Source: Limonium bicolor (taxonomy: Eukaryota > Streptophyta > Magnoliopsida > Caryophyllales > Plumbaginaceae). Taken from it: a stretch of DNA of 64,000 bases. The translations under genes and the position numbers were made by a program. The DNA lies in NCBI GenBank assembly GCA_023374045.1, contig CM041779.1, forward strand, positions 300,028,167-300,092,166, read 5' to 3'. A model generated the notes under the pieces. The model worked only from the letters and a program-made list of their open reading frames with translations. It was not told the origin of the DNA and made no database searches. Within the stretch, counting starts at the first letter, position 1. The number at the start of each line of letters is the position of its first letter. Shown here one piece after another: positions 1 through 10,800 of this stretch.

Positions 1-17
1 AGTTTTGTAAGTTCAAG

Positions 18-205
18 ATCCAGGACTTGGGTTAAGCATGAAGACCCAGACCAGTACCAAAATCCATTCGAGAGTTACAAAGTCTTGGGTCCGGGACTTA
101 CCTTATGTATAAGGTCCCAGACCATATTTGAAAACAGGCCGAGGATTACGACCACATGTTGGTCCGGGACTTAAGACCCGGACAAGGTCCCGGACCAACC
201 AAAAA
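18..205. repeat. Palindrome array, at least 3 units of about 70-73 bp
   Basis: Units begin near 18, 88 and 161. Each holds a GC-rich inverted repeat built on GGTCCGGGAC / GTCCCGGACC. The third is the cleanest: TTGGTCCGGGAC pairs with GTCCCGGACCAA. The window edge may hide further units. The design matches arrays at 4898, 12396, 47797 and 55138. Confidence 0.75.
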
Positions 206-1423
206 AATTGTAAAATTAAGCTTGTCAAACGGGTTTTAAGGAAAGGTAATGAATGGTAATGTTAGTATAAGATAATTAGTACTTAATTAACGATGTTTAA
301 GGGTCATGAAAGGTATAAACAAGTTTGAGAAGTAAGTAAGAAAGTTGTAAGTATATGAACATTAAGTTAAACCGAAACAACGGGATAACGGGGTAAGGAC
401 GGGAGTAGTAACTATGTTTGTATTGTGATACTTAGTATTAATTGAACCATTTGGCATGCAGTCATTGGTTCGAGACTAGGACTCAAGGAACAAGTAAGGA
501 CTAAGGAACAAGGAGACACCGGTAAAGTGAATTTCAGTAAAAGGTATGATTTCTTCATGCCCTGTATCCTAATCTGGTTACCCCGATTTGTGTGCTTATT
601 TGATCACCTAATAAGATAAATGCATGAATCGGACTATATTGCACTTACTTGTGCTTGCTTTAGGTTGTTCTTGAGATGTTTATCTTGAACAATCAGTTTG
701 TATAATTCATGAAATGTATAGATGATGAAATATGTATGTATCTCGTAGTGCACTTGTATTTTGTATTGTACTTGTGAGTATGTGTGGCTTGAATTTGAAT
801 GACTTCTACTAATTCCTAACCACCTAACTCCTAACGTAAGTATTGAGTAAATTGGAATGAGTAGAAGTCCGATATAGTTTCGGTCATGCGTGAGGAAGAG
901 TAGACACAAGAGGTTGGATCCGATTCCTGGTTCTTTAAGCTGGTCCACGGCCCAAACCCCTTAAATGGGTAGCATCCTGGAATGGTGAACCAGGTAAAGC
1001 CCAGTGGTGGGACAGTGTAGTCCCTGCCCGGAGGTCCCGACGACTTAACTTGAGTCTGTAGTAAGTAAAATAAGTATTATATGAGTAATGGTCTTGGCTG
1101 GTGTAAGTCATTGACCCCGAGTAAAAGATAATCTCCACCCGATTAACCCGGGTGGACCAATGAAGCTAACAAGTACGGAGTATTGAGTATGTATGGTGTA
1201 TGTAATGCGTATGTGTATTTCGGGGTAAGGTAAGTATGTATTGGATGGCTTATATTGTATTCCTTGTATGTAATGAAGTGTATGAATGTATTCCTTGCGT
1301 AAAGTATTGAAGTACTGTGTATAAGAGCATGTATGCATGTATGTTTGAAATAAATGAATTGCATGTATTCGACCAAGTGGTCGGCGTACCCTCACTAGTA
1401 CGCGGGGTATGCGGTTATCATAT

Positions 1424-1437
1424 TCAACGTAAGCTGA
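1424..1437 (+). other. Degenerate LTR stem-loop
   Basis: TCAAC-GTAA-GCTGA lies about 520 bp before the LTR end, beside a CCCCC/GGGGG palindrome at 1438-1449. One stem position is mismatched. It is probably the B-family counterpart of the TCAGC/GCTGA hairpin seen in the other LTRs. Confidence 0.4.
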
Positions 1438-1954
1438 CCCCCTAGGGGGAACGTTTTTAGTGTGTAGGTACCAGAAGCAGACATGATCACGGTAAGAGAC
1501 CGGCGACTATACTTGGATAGCTAGAATGAATTGTAGTTAGTAGAGAATCGTAAAAGGCTTGGAGCTTTGTATGTAGTTGTGAGGAATTGGTAGTTATAGA
1601 CTCTCGATGAGTATATATGAACTTGGAAGGAGTATTGTATTTGTATTCGGAACTTAGTAAACTCAGTTATGTATATTGTATTGTATGGAATGTAAAGGAG
1701 CAAAGTGTTGAATGGAGCATTGTAGTATTTCCTTGGTAAGAGGAGTATGTATGTAGATGTGTAGTACTTGCGGATTACAGTCCATCAGAGAGCGTATGTA
1801 TGTATGTAGTAGTAGTATTGACCCTGTTTAGTCCACGTTGGGTGTGATCACGGTTGTATCACACCGATTGTATGTAAATATGTATCCGCTGCGTGAATCT
1901 GGTAGCATGAGGAGATTGGACGGTAATGACAGTATTAACGGTAGGGGTGTTACA

Positions 1955-2254
1955 ACAAAAGTGTGGTCTGGTCTAACATTAATTAGAACCGTAAATGAGA
2001 TAGAAGTAATACACTTCTCTACTAATAACACCGATCTCTTATGAAAGCCCATACTATGTAGAACATCCTGAATGAAGGACTACTCAACCCTATCAAACAC
2101 TTTCGCCACATCCAACTTTAGGGTAAATTAATCTCTTCTAGATGCCTTTGAAGATTTCATCATAAGGATAAGTTCATGAGCTATGATAATATTATCGAAT
2201 ATCAAGTGCCAAGCAACAATGCCCCTTGATCCTCAAAAATTACAAACTTCAACA
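1955..2254 (-). pseudogene. LINE (L1-type) reverse transcriptase fragment
   Basis: The minus-strand translation gives the plant L1 reverse-transcriptase core in order: IFDNIIIAHELILMMK, then KLDVAKVFDRVE, then HSMGFHKRSV, then ending CITSISFTVLINV. This corresponds to the RT blocks with KLD-x-x-K-x-(Y/F)DRVEW. The Trp after DRVE is a TAG stop and a TAA lies upstream, so it is dead. The piece is cut on one side by the LTR ending at 1954 and on the other by the CACTA terminus at 2255. The fragment is only about 95 codons. The family assignment is strong because several blocks appear in the right order and spacing. Confidence 0.85.
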
Positions 2255-2500
2255 CACTAGTACAAAAATGGCCTATCTCAGCGCCCCTATTTCAACGATT
2301 GTAAGAAAACCGCTGAGATAGACAGTTTTCAAAAATTTCACTAACCTATCTCAATGGTTTTTACATGTAACCGCTGAGATAGGTTCATTTTAAAAAAATT
2401 AACAAACCTATCTCAGCAGTCACGTAAGAACTACTGACATAGGTTAGTTAAACTAACCTATCTCAATGGTTTTTAATTGGAACCACCGGGATAGGTATGT
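2255..2500. mobile_element. CACTA (En/Spm) transposon terminus
   Basis: The sequence starts CACTAGTACAAAAATGG, a classic CACTA terminus, inside the LINE fragment. Subterminal repeats of CCTATCTCAGYGGTT in both orientations follow, as expected for transposase-binding subterminal regions. The opposite terminus was not found, so the right boundary is unknown. The element may continue through the GC-rich stretch to about 2740. Confidence 0.75.
2271..2497. repeat. Four tandem hairpins in CACTA subterminal region
   Basis: Inverted pairs occur at about 2271-2318, 2344-2385, 2407-2446 and 2457-2497. Each has arms like ACCTATCTCARYGGTT and AACCGCTGAGATAGGT. The first and second pairs are the best conserved and the third and fourth have drifted. 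Confidence 0.8.
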
Positions 2501-2515
2501 TAAATATACCAGAGC

Positions 2516-2740
2516 ATGGGTCTGCTCTTTTCAATCCCTAATTTTGATTGGTCTCCTCCTGCGCAACCAACGACGATGAAGAAGGTGACGCTTGCGACGC
2601 CCTCATCCACTGCGCCACCGTCGTCACTCTTCGTTGTTGTTGTCGCGCCACCGTCTCGCCGAAAGCACCGCGTGCGCCCACCGTCACACGCGTCGAACCA
2701 GGCCGCACGAGAGCTGTAGAAAAGGTTTGTGTGTCTTCCG
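2516..2740 (+). other. GC-rich exon-like stretch, possibly CACTA 5' exon
   Basis: This short GC-rich island contrasts with its AT-rich surroundings. It is open in two plus frames and one minus frame, which is a composition effect, and it ends near a possible donor (AAAAG/GTTTGTG) at about 2724. Its place just inside a CACTA terminus suggests an untranslated or first exon of that transposon. I recognise no domain. Confidence 0.2.
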
Positions 2741-2936
2741 AATTTGTAACTTTGAATTGGCATAATTATGGTCTGATTTATTAGCAAAAAATGTTGTAAT
2801 GTAGTTGCTGATTTCTAGTTTAGTTGTGTGTACATAATTTGTTTATAGTTATATTGTTGAATTAGTATAATTAGTTGTGCATACATAGCGTTCGATATAA
2901 TGCCTGAGTGGAAAATTGTGTTGTTTGTGCAACCTT

Positions 2937-2948
2937 GCTCTGATACCA
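2937..2948 (-). other. Initiator tRNA-Met primer-binding site
   Basis: The minus strand reads TGGTATCAGAGC three bases inside the LTR end at 2952. It shows that LTR A1 also had an internal region on its left, although almost nothing of that region remains before the CACTA sequence. Confidence 0.85.
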
Positions 2949-3220
2949 CTTTGTAACGCCCCAAAATCCCTACATCTTTAATGTGATGTATATGTATACA
3001 AGTCATAATAGCGGAAACATTAAACTAGCGGGGCGTTACTGCTACATTCACAACCTCTGTGAATGCTAAGGCTAAATTACATTACACACCAAAAACAAGA
3101 TTACATATGGGTAACAAAATTACATCATAACAAAATTCCAAGAGTAATGATGGTCTCTAGTCTCTTTAGCCCCACACTCTCAAGCATCTTTGTGTCTAAG
3201 GAGATGTACCATCATTTTCT

Positions 3221-3225
3221 GTACC
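3221..3225. other. Target-site duplication GTACC (left copy)
   Basis: GTACC here and at 22858-22862 flank solo LTR B1 exactly. Removing B1 and one copy restores LTR A1. Confidence 0.95.
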
Positions 3226-3726
3226 TATAACACCCCTACTGTTAATCCTTTACTTGCCATCTAATCATCCTAGTTATACTACTACTCGCAGCGGAATTAC
3301 TACAACTACGGCGGGTGATACAATGCCGCTAACCGCCCATACGGCTAGCTAGGCTTACACTACTTACAGTCACGGTCTGATGTCTAAGTAACACCGAGCT
3401 ACTACATTACATACCACTTACAAAATATCATATACTTACAATGCTGGATTACCGAGTATCAAAAGCATAATTAATTACATTCCCTTCAAGTCTACCAAAA
3501 ATCGTGAGTTCAAACAAACCACTCATCTATACCTATTCATAATCACATAATATCCAAAAGGGTGTACCCCATGGTACGCCGCCTAAACAAAAAGGCTTAC
3601 AGCCGTGTACAACTTTGTACACCGTTCATAGTCTATTAATTACATTAAAAGAAAACATCTTGAATTCATCAAGTCTCCACCCTTCACTAGCACCTATAAA
3701 ATATTAAAAACGGTGCCCCAAGGAGC

Positions 3727-3740
3727 TCAGCAAAAAGCTG
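3727..3740 (-). other. Conserved LTR stem-loop (B1)
   Basis: TCAGC-AAAA-AGCTG lies about 500 bp inside the LTR end, with a CCCC/GG hairpin just before it. Confidence 0.5.
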
Positions 3741-4795
3741 CATAAACTTTGCATATACCGCATGCTAACTAGGGTACGCCGACTATTTAAGGTCGATTGT
3801 ACATGCGGTTCATTATTATCACACATACATTCTTTACATACACCATACAATCATACACATTGCAATACACAAGGCAAAACAACAATACAATAGCAAACAC
3901 AATACTTACCTTCACAAGGGTTAGCCAAATTACACATCCGGGTTAATCAGATGCTTATTACTCTTTTACTCATTTCACATTACTTACACAAAAATACTCT
4001 TACTTTACTTACTTACTTTTATTTACTCATTCTTACTTACTTACTTTTACTCATGTTAAGTCGGTATGACCTCCGGGCAGGGACTACACCGTCCCACCAC
4101 CGGGCTTAGGTGGCTCACTAATCCAGGATGCTACCCATTTAAGGGGTTTGGGCCATGGAAAAGATTAAAATCCAGGAATTGGAGCCAACCTCTTGTGACT
4201 CCGCCTCCTCACGCGTGGCCGAAACTATATCGGACTTCTACTCATTCCAATTTACCAATTTATTATGTTAGATTGGTTAGCTTGTTAGGAATTAGTTAGA
4301 AGTCCAACTCATTAACATTCGGTCACTACAATATGAATCATGCACACACACATTCATTATCATCCATACATTTCATGAATTATACAAACTATGGTTTAAA
4401 GACAATATCCAAACAAGGAACAATATCAAATATTCACAAGTAAGCATAATAGTTCCGATTCGTGCTTTTATCTTATTAGGTGGTCAATTAGCACACAACA
4501 CACAAATCAGAGTAACCAAGGTAGCATACGGGGCATGAGAAGTCCATACCGTTCACCGTTGTACTTGCAACCGATTTTCTTTCGGTGTTCACAAATCAAG
4601 TCCTATAACATACATGGAGTTGTATGGTCAATGACTTAGTATTGATCTAAGTCTGTATTCCATTACCTTTCCCTATGTATACTTACTAGCTCATACATGT
4701 TACAAGTGATTAGGAATCCATTTCATACTTTAAGTTTTATTTCCTTACTCAACAATGATGTATTCCTATATATATGTACATATGTATATGTGGGT

Positions 4796-4796
<1 letters not shown>

Positions 4797-4835
<39 letters not shown>

Positions 4836-4890
4836 TATATTATATATATTATATTTAATATATATTTATTAATATTAATATTTTTTTTTG
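4797..4890. repeat. TA microsatellite
   Basis: An uninterrupted (TA)n run is followed by decayed AT repeats, inside LTR B1 just left of the palindrome array. Such runs are unstable and may be mis-sized in the assembly. Confidence 0.95.
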
Positions 4891-4897
4891 TATGACT

Positions 4898-5225
4898 CGA
4901 CCGACCTTACCCAGGGTCGGACCCAAGGTCGGTCGAAGTCAGTAAGTTAATACGCTGGAAGAATTCAGGCTCGACCGACCATGCAAGTCCGGTCCCAAGG
5001 TCGGTTCGTTCTAGTGTGTTCTGGGTTCGAGATTCTGGACTCGACCGACCTTGCAAGTCCGGTCCCAAGGTCGGTCCATTCCAGTAGGTTTCATTACGGG
5101 AAAATTTCAGGCCGATCGACCTTGCAAGTCCGGTCCCAAGGTCGGTCCATTCCAGTAGACTTCCGTCTTTGTAAATCAGGGCTCGACCGACCTTGCAAGT
5201 CCGGTCCCAAGGTAGGTCCAGTCTA
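4898..5225. repeat. Palindrome array, 5 units of about 71 bp (LTR B1)
   Basis: Units start at 4898, 4972, 5042, 5113 and 5184. Each contains CGACCGACCTTGCAAGTCCGG followed by CCAAGGTCGGTC, giving a GACCGACCTT / AAGGTCGGTC stem. Units 2-5 are nearly identical in the palindrome and diverge in the spacer. The last has one stem change (GGTAGGTC). Confidence 0.9.
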
Positions 5226-5516
5226 GTGGTTTCATTTTTATTTCTGTTTTTAGTTCTTCCTCCTACCCATTACTTCCCCATTGTTCCTACATTTAATCCA
5301 ACATGTTTTAACACCAATTAGACCTCCTAAACCACCTTAATTCATCCATTAACTCATTACCCATTTCCATACTAATTTACACACTTGTTTTTCCCAAATT
5401 TCATTTCAGCACTTACATTGTTTCTTCCTAGTATAGTGATGCTACAGATTTTGATTCTCACTTCCTCTAACTATAGCTCCCTCTTCTAATGCCATTCCTA
5501 AGGCTTATAATGCATT

Positions 5517-5521
5517 ATACA
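5517..5521. other. Target-site duplication ATACA (left copy)
   Basis: It matches 21278-21282 and delimits LTR D within LTR B1. The B-family sequence continues across it when D is removed, as seen by comparison with 55690-55790. Confidence 0.95.
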
Positions 5522-5540
5522 TGAAATACCGCTACTTAAT

Positions 5541-6488
5541 TAAATATGGATTAAACATATAATCAATTAAATCAAGGCCTAAACATGCCTTAAAAATAAA
5601 TTAAACACAACAAAGTTTAACAAAAATCAAGAATTAAACCCTTTGAGCTTTTAGGGTGATTAAATATCCAAACGAACTCCGTTTGACCTAAAATTTTAAC
5701 CTGAGCATTATAACACATAAATGAACACATTAAAACTGTTTCCAAGGGAAACCAAGCTCAGAAACTCATTAGAACACAAAATGTGCACTAAGCTTTCTTA
5801 AAGCACATTTTTGGTGAGATTGTCTCTAATATGAGTTTTGTTTGATTTTAGGGTCTTAAATACCCTTAAATAATTAAACATTATTTAAACATATAATTAA
5901 TTACATTAAGGCCTAAACAATTAAGCATATAAAACCTTATGGCGTAAGGATTAAATTAAGGGGAATGTGTTACATTATTATGAGCATGTAACAACTTGTG
6001 AACAAACGAACAATTAAATATGCATTAAACATATAATCAATTAAATCAAGGCCTAAACATGCCTTGAAAATAAATTAAACACAACAAAGTTTAACAAAAA
6101 TCAAGAATTAAACCCTTTGAGCTTTTAGGGTGATTAAATATCCAAACGAACTCCGTTTGACCTAAAATTTTAACCTGAGCATTATAACACATAAATGAAC
6201 ACATTAAAACCGTTTCCAAGGGAAACCAAGCTCAGAAACTCATTAGAACACAAAATGTGCACTAAGCTTTCTTAAAGCACATTTTTGGTGAGATTGTCTC
6301 TAATATGAGTTTTGTTTGATTTTAGGGTCTTAAATACCCTTAAATAATTAAACATTATTTAAACATATAATTAATTACATTAAGGCCTAAACAATTAAGC
6401 ATATAAAACCTTATGGCGTAAGGATTAAATTAAGGGGAATGTGTTACATTATTATGAGCATGTAACAACTTGTGAACAAACGAACAAT
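5541..6488. repeat. Tandem duplication, 2 x 474 bp
   Basis: Units 5541-6014 and 6015-6488 keep a constant offset of 474. They differ at only a few positions (for example TATGGATT/TATGCATT and AAAACTG/AAAACCG). This is a recent duplication of AT-rich LTR sequence. Confidence 0.95.
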
Positions 6489-6599
6489 TAAATTTAGTAC
6501 GGGCATATACATGTCCGAAAACATGACAACGTTACATATTAATACGGTCATGTACTTATATATATACGTATACGTATATGTACATATACACAACGTTAC

Positions 6600-6790
6600 A
6601 ATATTACAACGTTCTATGTATAACTAATAACGCGACATGATAATATAGTCGCATGGGTACATATAACTAAAACATGACAAAATAAAATAGTCGTACATAT
6701 ACATATAGGTATAATCACTAACGTGACAAGATAAAATAGTCGCATATATGTATGTAACAACGATAAAAATAGGCGCGTATATACACTTAT
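6600..6790. repeat. Degenerate repeats of about 40-50 bp with GCGAC/GTCGC arms
   Basis: Three to four copies follow the pattern GCGACATGATAATATAGTCGC, then CATGACAAAATAAAATAGTCG, then CGTGACAAGATAAAATAGTCGC, separated by TATG-rich spacers. The best copy can fold with a GCGAC/GTCGC stem. Confidence 0.6.
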
Positions 6791-6807
6791 ACAAAATTAG
6801 AGCAAAC

Positions 6808-6880
6808 ATGCTCTAGCCGGGATTCAAACCCGGTACCTTTCGTACCCTTCCGGAATGCCTTAACCGGTTGAGCTATGCTC
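6808..6880 (-). pseudogene. tRNA-like sequence (tRNA relic or SINE head)
   Basis: Minus-strand 73-nt segment. A TAGCTCAACCGGTTAAGG stretch fits an A box and D arm. A perfect 5-bp T stem CCGGG/CCCGG encloses TTTGAAT, a B box with one change. The anticodon arm (TTCCG...CGAAA) has a mismatch and an 8-nt loop, and the acceptor ends do not pair properly. Immediately 3' is a perfect TAGAGCA/TGCTCTA hairpin. A working tRNA is therefore unlikely. A tRNA-derived SINE head or decayed tRNA fits better. Confidence 0.5.
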
Positions 6881-6899
6881 AAATTCGCTAACCAATACT

Positions 6900-8430
6900 A
6901 ATCTAATTAAACTAGTAATGCGACTATACCACTGTAACTACAAAAACATGAGCAACGAACCAAACAGACTTCACTGGTGCCATTTATTCTTTTGTTTCTC
7001 CCTCGGCATTACTCCTGACCGAACAAAAAAAAAGAGAAGAAGACAGACAAGCACCTGCTGCTGTGCGTGTTTGTTTCTATTCCAATGCAGACTAGGATGA
7101 TGGGCACATAACTGAGACACTGCTCCTTGTGTGGGTTGATGTGTCGTCAGTTTTAAATAACCCCAAACACACCCCCACGCCTGATTCAAACAGTGACAAT
7201 CAAACAACCAGAATCTGCACCTAGATTCTTGAGTAAGGAACTACCACCATTACCTTGCAATCTGAGAAGCAATATCCTTGGTTAATGCAATGCACTAACC
7301 TAAGACCATCATTCCCTCATCCTCTTTGTCTATTCTCTGTAGCATCTGAATCAAGAAAACAACTACAACAGACCACCCCATGCTCCTTGTTCTGTCCGAC
7401 AACCTGCAGCACACCCATGGCCATTCCTTGTAAAAAAAAAAAACAGTATTTCAGTCTTCAATGCCCCTCCTCCTCAGTATACTGCTGTCAACACTCCAAG
7501 TATGGGTTAGCAACAAAAAAATAAAGGACTATCTCAGACACACTAAATCCTGTGCCATGTTGATTTCAGTAAAAAAAAAAACGTTTAAGTTTCCAAAGGG
7601 TGTATTTCAGAGCGTGCTTTCTCAAACCTCCACGCATCGGAGGTTATGTTTTTTTCAAACTTCCACAAAATGTCTCCTTGGAGCTGTACCCCACTATCGA
7701 TTAATAAGTCCCTGCATTCAGTTTTCCCTTGCCTCTATCACTTGATTAATAGTCTTGTTCAGGCATTTTCTCCACACTTGCGTGCCCACGCCAGCAGCAA
7801 ACTTAGAAACCTCCGCGGTTACTCATGCGTGAAGGTAAGCCAAAGCCTTCATGGCTGTGTTCTGTTTTCCTGGTTTCTTTCTTTCCTGATCAAAAGCCCA
7901 CTCTTGAATCGTTCCCTTCTACATCAGTAGGCAAAAGCTCCTGTGATCCTTCTGCTACATGTCACATTGTGGAGCTTCAGTTGTTGGAAAACCAGGAGCA
8001 AAACCATCCCGATTCTAAACTATAGCAAGGTAAGGAAATCAGTAACTCAACTTGTCCTCAGGTCTTCACTTGCGGTGTCTGAAAAAGCACCACATTACTC
8101 ACCCAAGTCTTCCTCTTTGTTTTGCATAAATACCCCATGCAACTCGACCCATGAAGGACCCAAAAGTTTCTCAAAAATGATCGGTCCTGTTTTGTTGGAA
8201 CAACACCCCAAGGTAAACTCAAACCTGATAACTACTGCAGGTTCAGTAACTTGGTGTTTCTGGTGCAGATAATGTATGGCATTACTCTAGGATAATAGCT
8301 AGTGAATTATGAGGCATTGAGTAATTAATGTACCAGCTACTTCGGAGTTAAACAATTAGTTAAATGATTCAGGAAGATTCTGTATGAATCCATTAATGAA
8401 CTAGTGCAGAAGCTGGAGAATTCTGCTCAG
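6900..8430. other. Non-coding part of LTR D
   Basis: This is less AT-rich than its flanks, with A-runs at 7025-7034, 7431-7442 and 7571-7581. A small inverted repeat AACCTCC/GGAGGTT lies at about 7626-7645. Several plus-strand frames of 66-109 codons overlap but show no domain, no coding bias and no shared frame. I see no gene here. Confidence 0.5.
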
Positions 8431-10800
8431 TAAAATTTAGATCCTACGTGACCGATTTCCAATGGTGTTGTGAAGGTTGTAATGGCTAGTTGATGAACCT
8501 AAAATCTTACTAACCCAATTAACTAAGTAGTAACTAATCTGGTAGTGTTTGGGGAAAAACCAGTTAACACATTTAAATACAAGGTAGAAGTAGCAGACTG
8601 CGGGATTAGTTTCAGTTTCTACAATTTCTTGTTTCAGTATAAGCATGTTTCAGTAGGATTAACAGTGTTATTTTGGGGTCTATTTTTGAGTTCAAAAATT
8701 GGATAAAACACTTAACCCAGTGGCTAGTCAATGTGGGGGAAAGTAGAAACCAGATCAATGAACGAAAAGAAAGACAGGAAAAAAAATATACCAGTTTCAC
8801 GTTTCAGTTTTTAGCAGTTTGTTCAGTTTCTTCGTAAGTAAGTTTCAGGGATGTTGTCCAGGTGACTTGGGTCTGTTGTGAAGTTAAAACCCTGATAAAA
8901 CACAGAACTAATTGTGTAAGCAATTCAGGAAAGAATTGAAAGTCATATGAGTGGACTAAGAAAAGAGATAGAAGTGAAGAAATCAGATTTTGCATTTCAG
9001 ATTTCCGTTTTTTTCCTGAAATCGTGAGTTCTGTATAACTAAGTTACAGAGGATTTATAAGTGGTTGCATTGGGATGTTAATGAACCTAAAACATTACTA
9101 ATACACTTAATTAAGTTTGTAAACACTTTGGGAAGGATAGAAATCAATGTAATGCAACAGAGGAAAAGTATACTGAAGGGGCGCTTCAGTTTTCTGCAAC
9201 ATTACAGGTCCTGTATGAGAAGTTTTCAGATATGTTGTCCATGATGTTGTGGGTTTGCTTGAGGGTAAAACTATATTAAGACATCTAACTAAGAAGCTGA
9301 ATAATTTGGGAAGAATTGAAAATTAAGTCGTGAGCAAAGAACAGAAATAGAATATGGAAGATCAGTCGGGTGTTTCAATGTTTCAGTTTCCTAGTATCAG
9401 TATAAGGATGAGTCTGTGACATCAAGGGAGTTATTTGGGATTTAAAATCTTAATAGAACACTTAACTACATGAGTTATCAAAGGGGGAGAAGTTGGAAGA
9501 CAGGTTATTACATAGAAAGTAAGCAACAGAAAAGAACATGCTTCAGTTGCATGATTTCAGGTTTCAGATTTTCTGGTTTTTGTGCAAAGGATTTTCAGGG
9601 ACGTTGTCTAGGTTATTTTTGGTGTGTCATTGAGGTTAGGATCTATATTAAACGCTTGACTAACTGGGTAAGAAGGTTGAGGGAAAATTAAAAACCCAAT
9701 TCGTGAACAGAAAGGATAAACAGAATGGAGTATATCAGTTTCAGGTTTCCACTTCGCAGTTTCTTTACAGTTTCAGTATGATGCCTTACCAGTGACATTA
9801 ACAAAGTTGTGGTGGGTTTGTTTTTGGCTTAGAATCTTGATTAAGGCCTTAAATAACAGAGTCAGTAAATTAGGATAGATTGAGGGCCAATACGTGAGTC
9901 ATTAGAAGGGAATAAAAGAAGGGATATCAGGATTTGATACTTCAGTTTTATGGTTTTTCTGAAAGTTTGATTTCTGTATAACCTTGTGACAGAGGGTGTG
10001 TAAGGGGTTATATCGAGAGATTTATGAGCTTAAAGCCTTGCTGATCCATCAAACTAAATGTGTTAATATTTTGGGAAATTGTAGGTTAAAATTCAAGAGC
10101 AAAGGAAAGGAATAGAAGTGAGGATATCAGATTGGTATTTCAGTTTTGATAATGACTGCTCTCTGTATAACCCATTTTCAGAGGAGTTAAAGAAGTTGTA
10201 GTGGCTTTATAATGGATCTAAAGCACTGCTAATATCCTCTACTAGGTGGGCATACTCATTTGGAATATTAGAAACCAGTCAATGAACTGACAGGAGGAAA
10301 AAAAATTGGCACCGATTCTGTTCCTTTTCAGATTGTCATTGTTGGACTGTTTTTGTGTATTTGAGTACAGAAGTTAGGTGAGTGTCTTATTGGTTTCGTC
10401 ATGAGTTTAAAACATTGTTAACACCCATAGCTAGTGGGGTAAATACTGTGGGAGAGAATTAAACATCACTTGGATTAACTAGAAACAAGAATCAGGAAGA
10501 AACATGGAGATTGTTGTTTCAGATTTCAATAATGTTGTGGCTTCTGTATAACTGTGTTACAAGGGTATTATAAGTGTGATTATAGTTCAATAATGAACCC
10601 AAATAATAGCTAATAAATATTGCTGGGTTAGCGAAACTTTTTGAGAAGGTTAAACATCAATTAACTACATTAAAAGTGAAGTTAGATAAGGTATTACATG
10701 GGAATTGTGTTTCAGATTTGGGAACTGTTGGGGTTCTGTATAAATAGGTTTTAGGGGGTATTTTTAAGAATATATTATTATGATAATTGCTAACCTATTT
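8430..10800. repeat. Highly degenerate tandem array, about 190-bp period
   Basis: An anchor resembling (A)ACACTTAACTA recurs near 8525, 8707, 8893, 9097, 9276, 9452, 9648, 9839, 10036, 10231, 10419, 10610 and 10780. The spacings are 170-204, mean about 188. Around it the same order of words returns: CCTAAAA before it, TTGGGAAGAATTGAAA after it, then AGAAATAGAA, ATATCAGTTTCAG and TCTGTATAA. Copies are so diverged that a standard tandem search may miss them. No reading frame is kept through the units. Confidence 0.7.

Larger units (their letters stand above)
1..1954 (+). mobile_element. Partial LTR, B family, cut by window start
   Basis: The right end is a typical LTR terminus, GGGGTGTTACA, at 1954. 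The block at about 905-1040 is the reverse complement of blocks at about 4051-4190 and 54335-54480 in LTRs B1 and B2. The last 30 bases mirror the start of B1 at 3226. It therefore belongs to the same family in the opposite orientation. No TGGTATCAGAGC primer site follows 1954, so it is a 3' LTR or solo LTR, not a 5' LTR. It carries a palindrome array at its left edge and truncates a LINE on its right. No protein is encoded; short reading frames here have no family resemblance. Confidence 0.8.

Noticed and set aside
2500..2787. Overlapping frames on both strands in a GC-rich patch
   Set aside because: Openness on both strands reflects base composition. No recognisable protein.
6808..6880. Functional tRNA gene
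   Set aside because: The anticodon loop has 8 nt, the anticodon stem is mismatched and the acceptor ends do not pair.
7255..8272. Cluster of plus-strand reading frames (89-109 codons)
   Set aside because: They overlap in different frames, have no domain or conserved start, and lie in LTR D.
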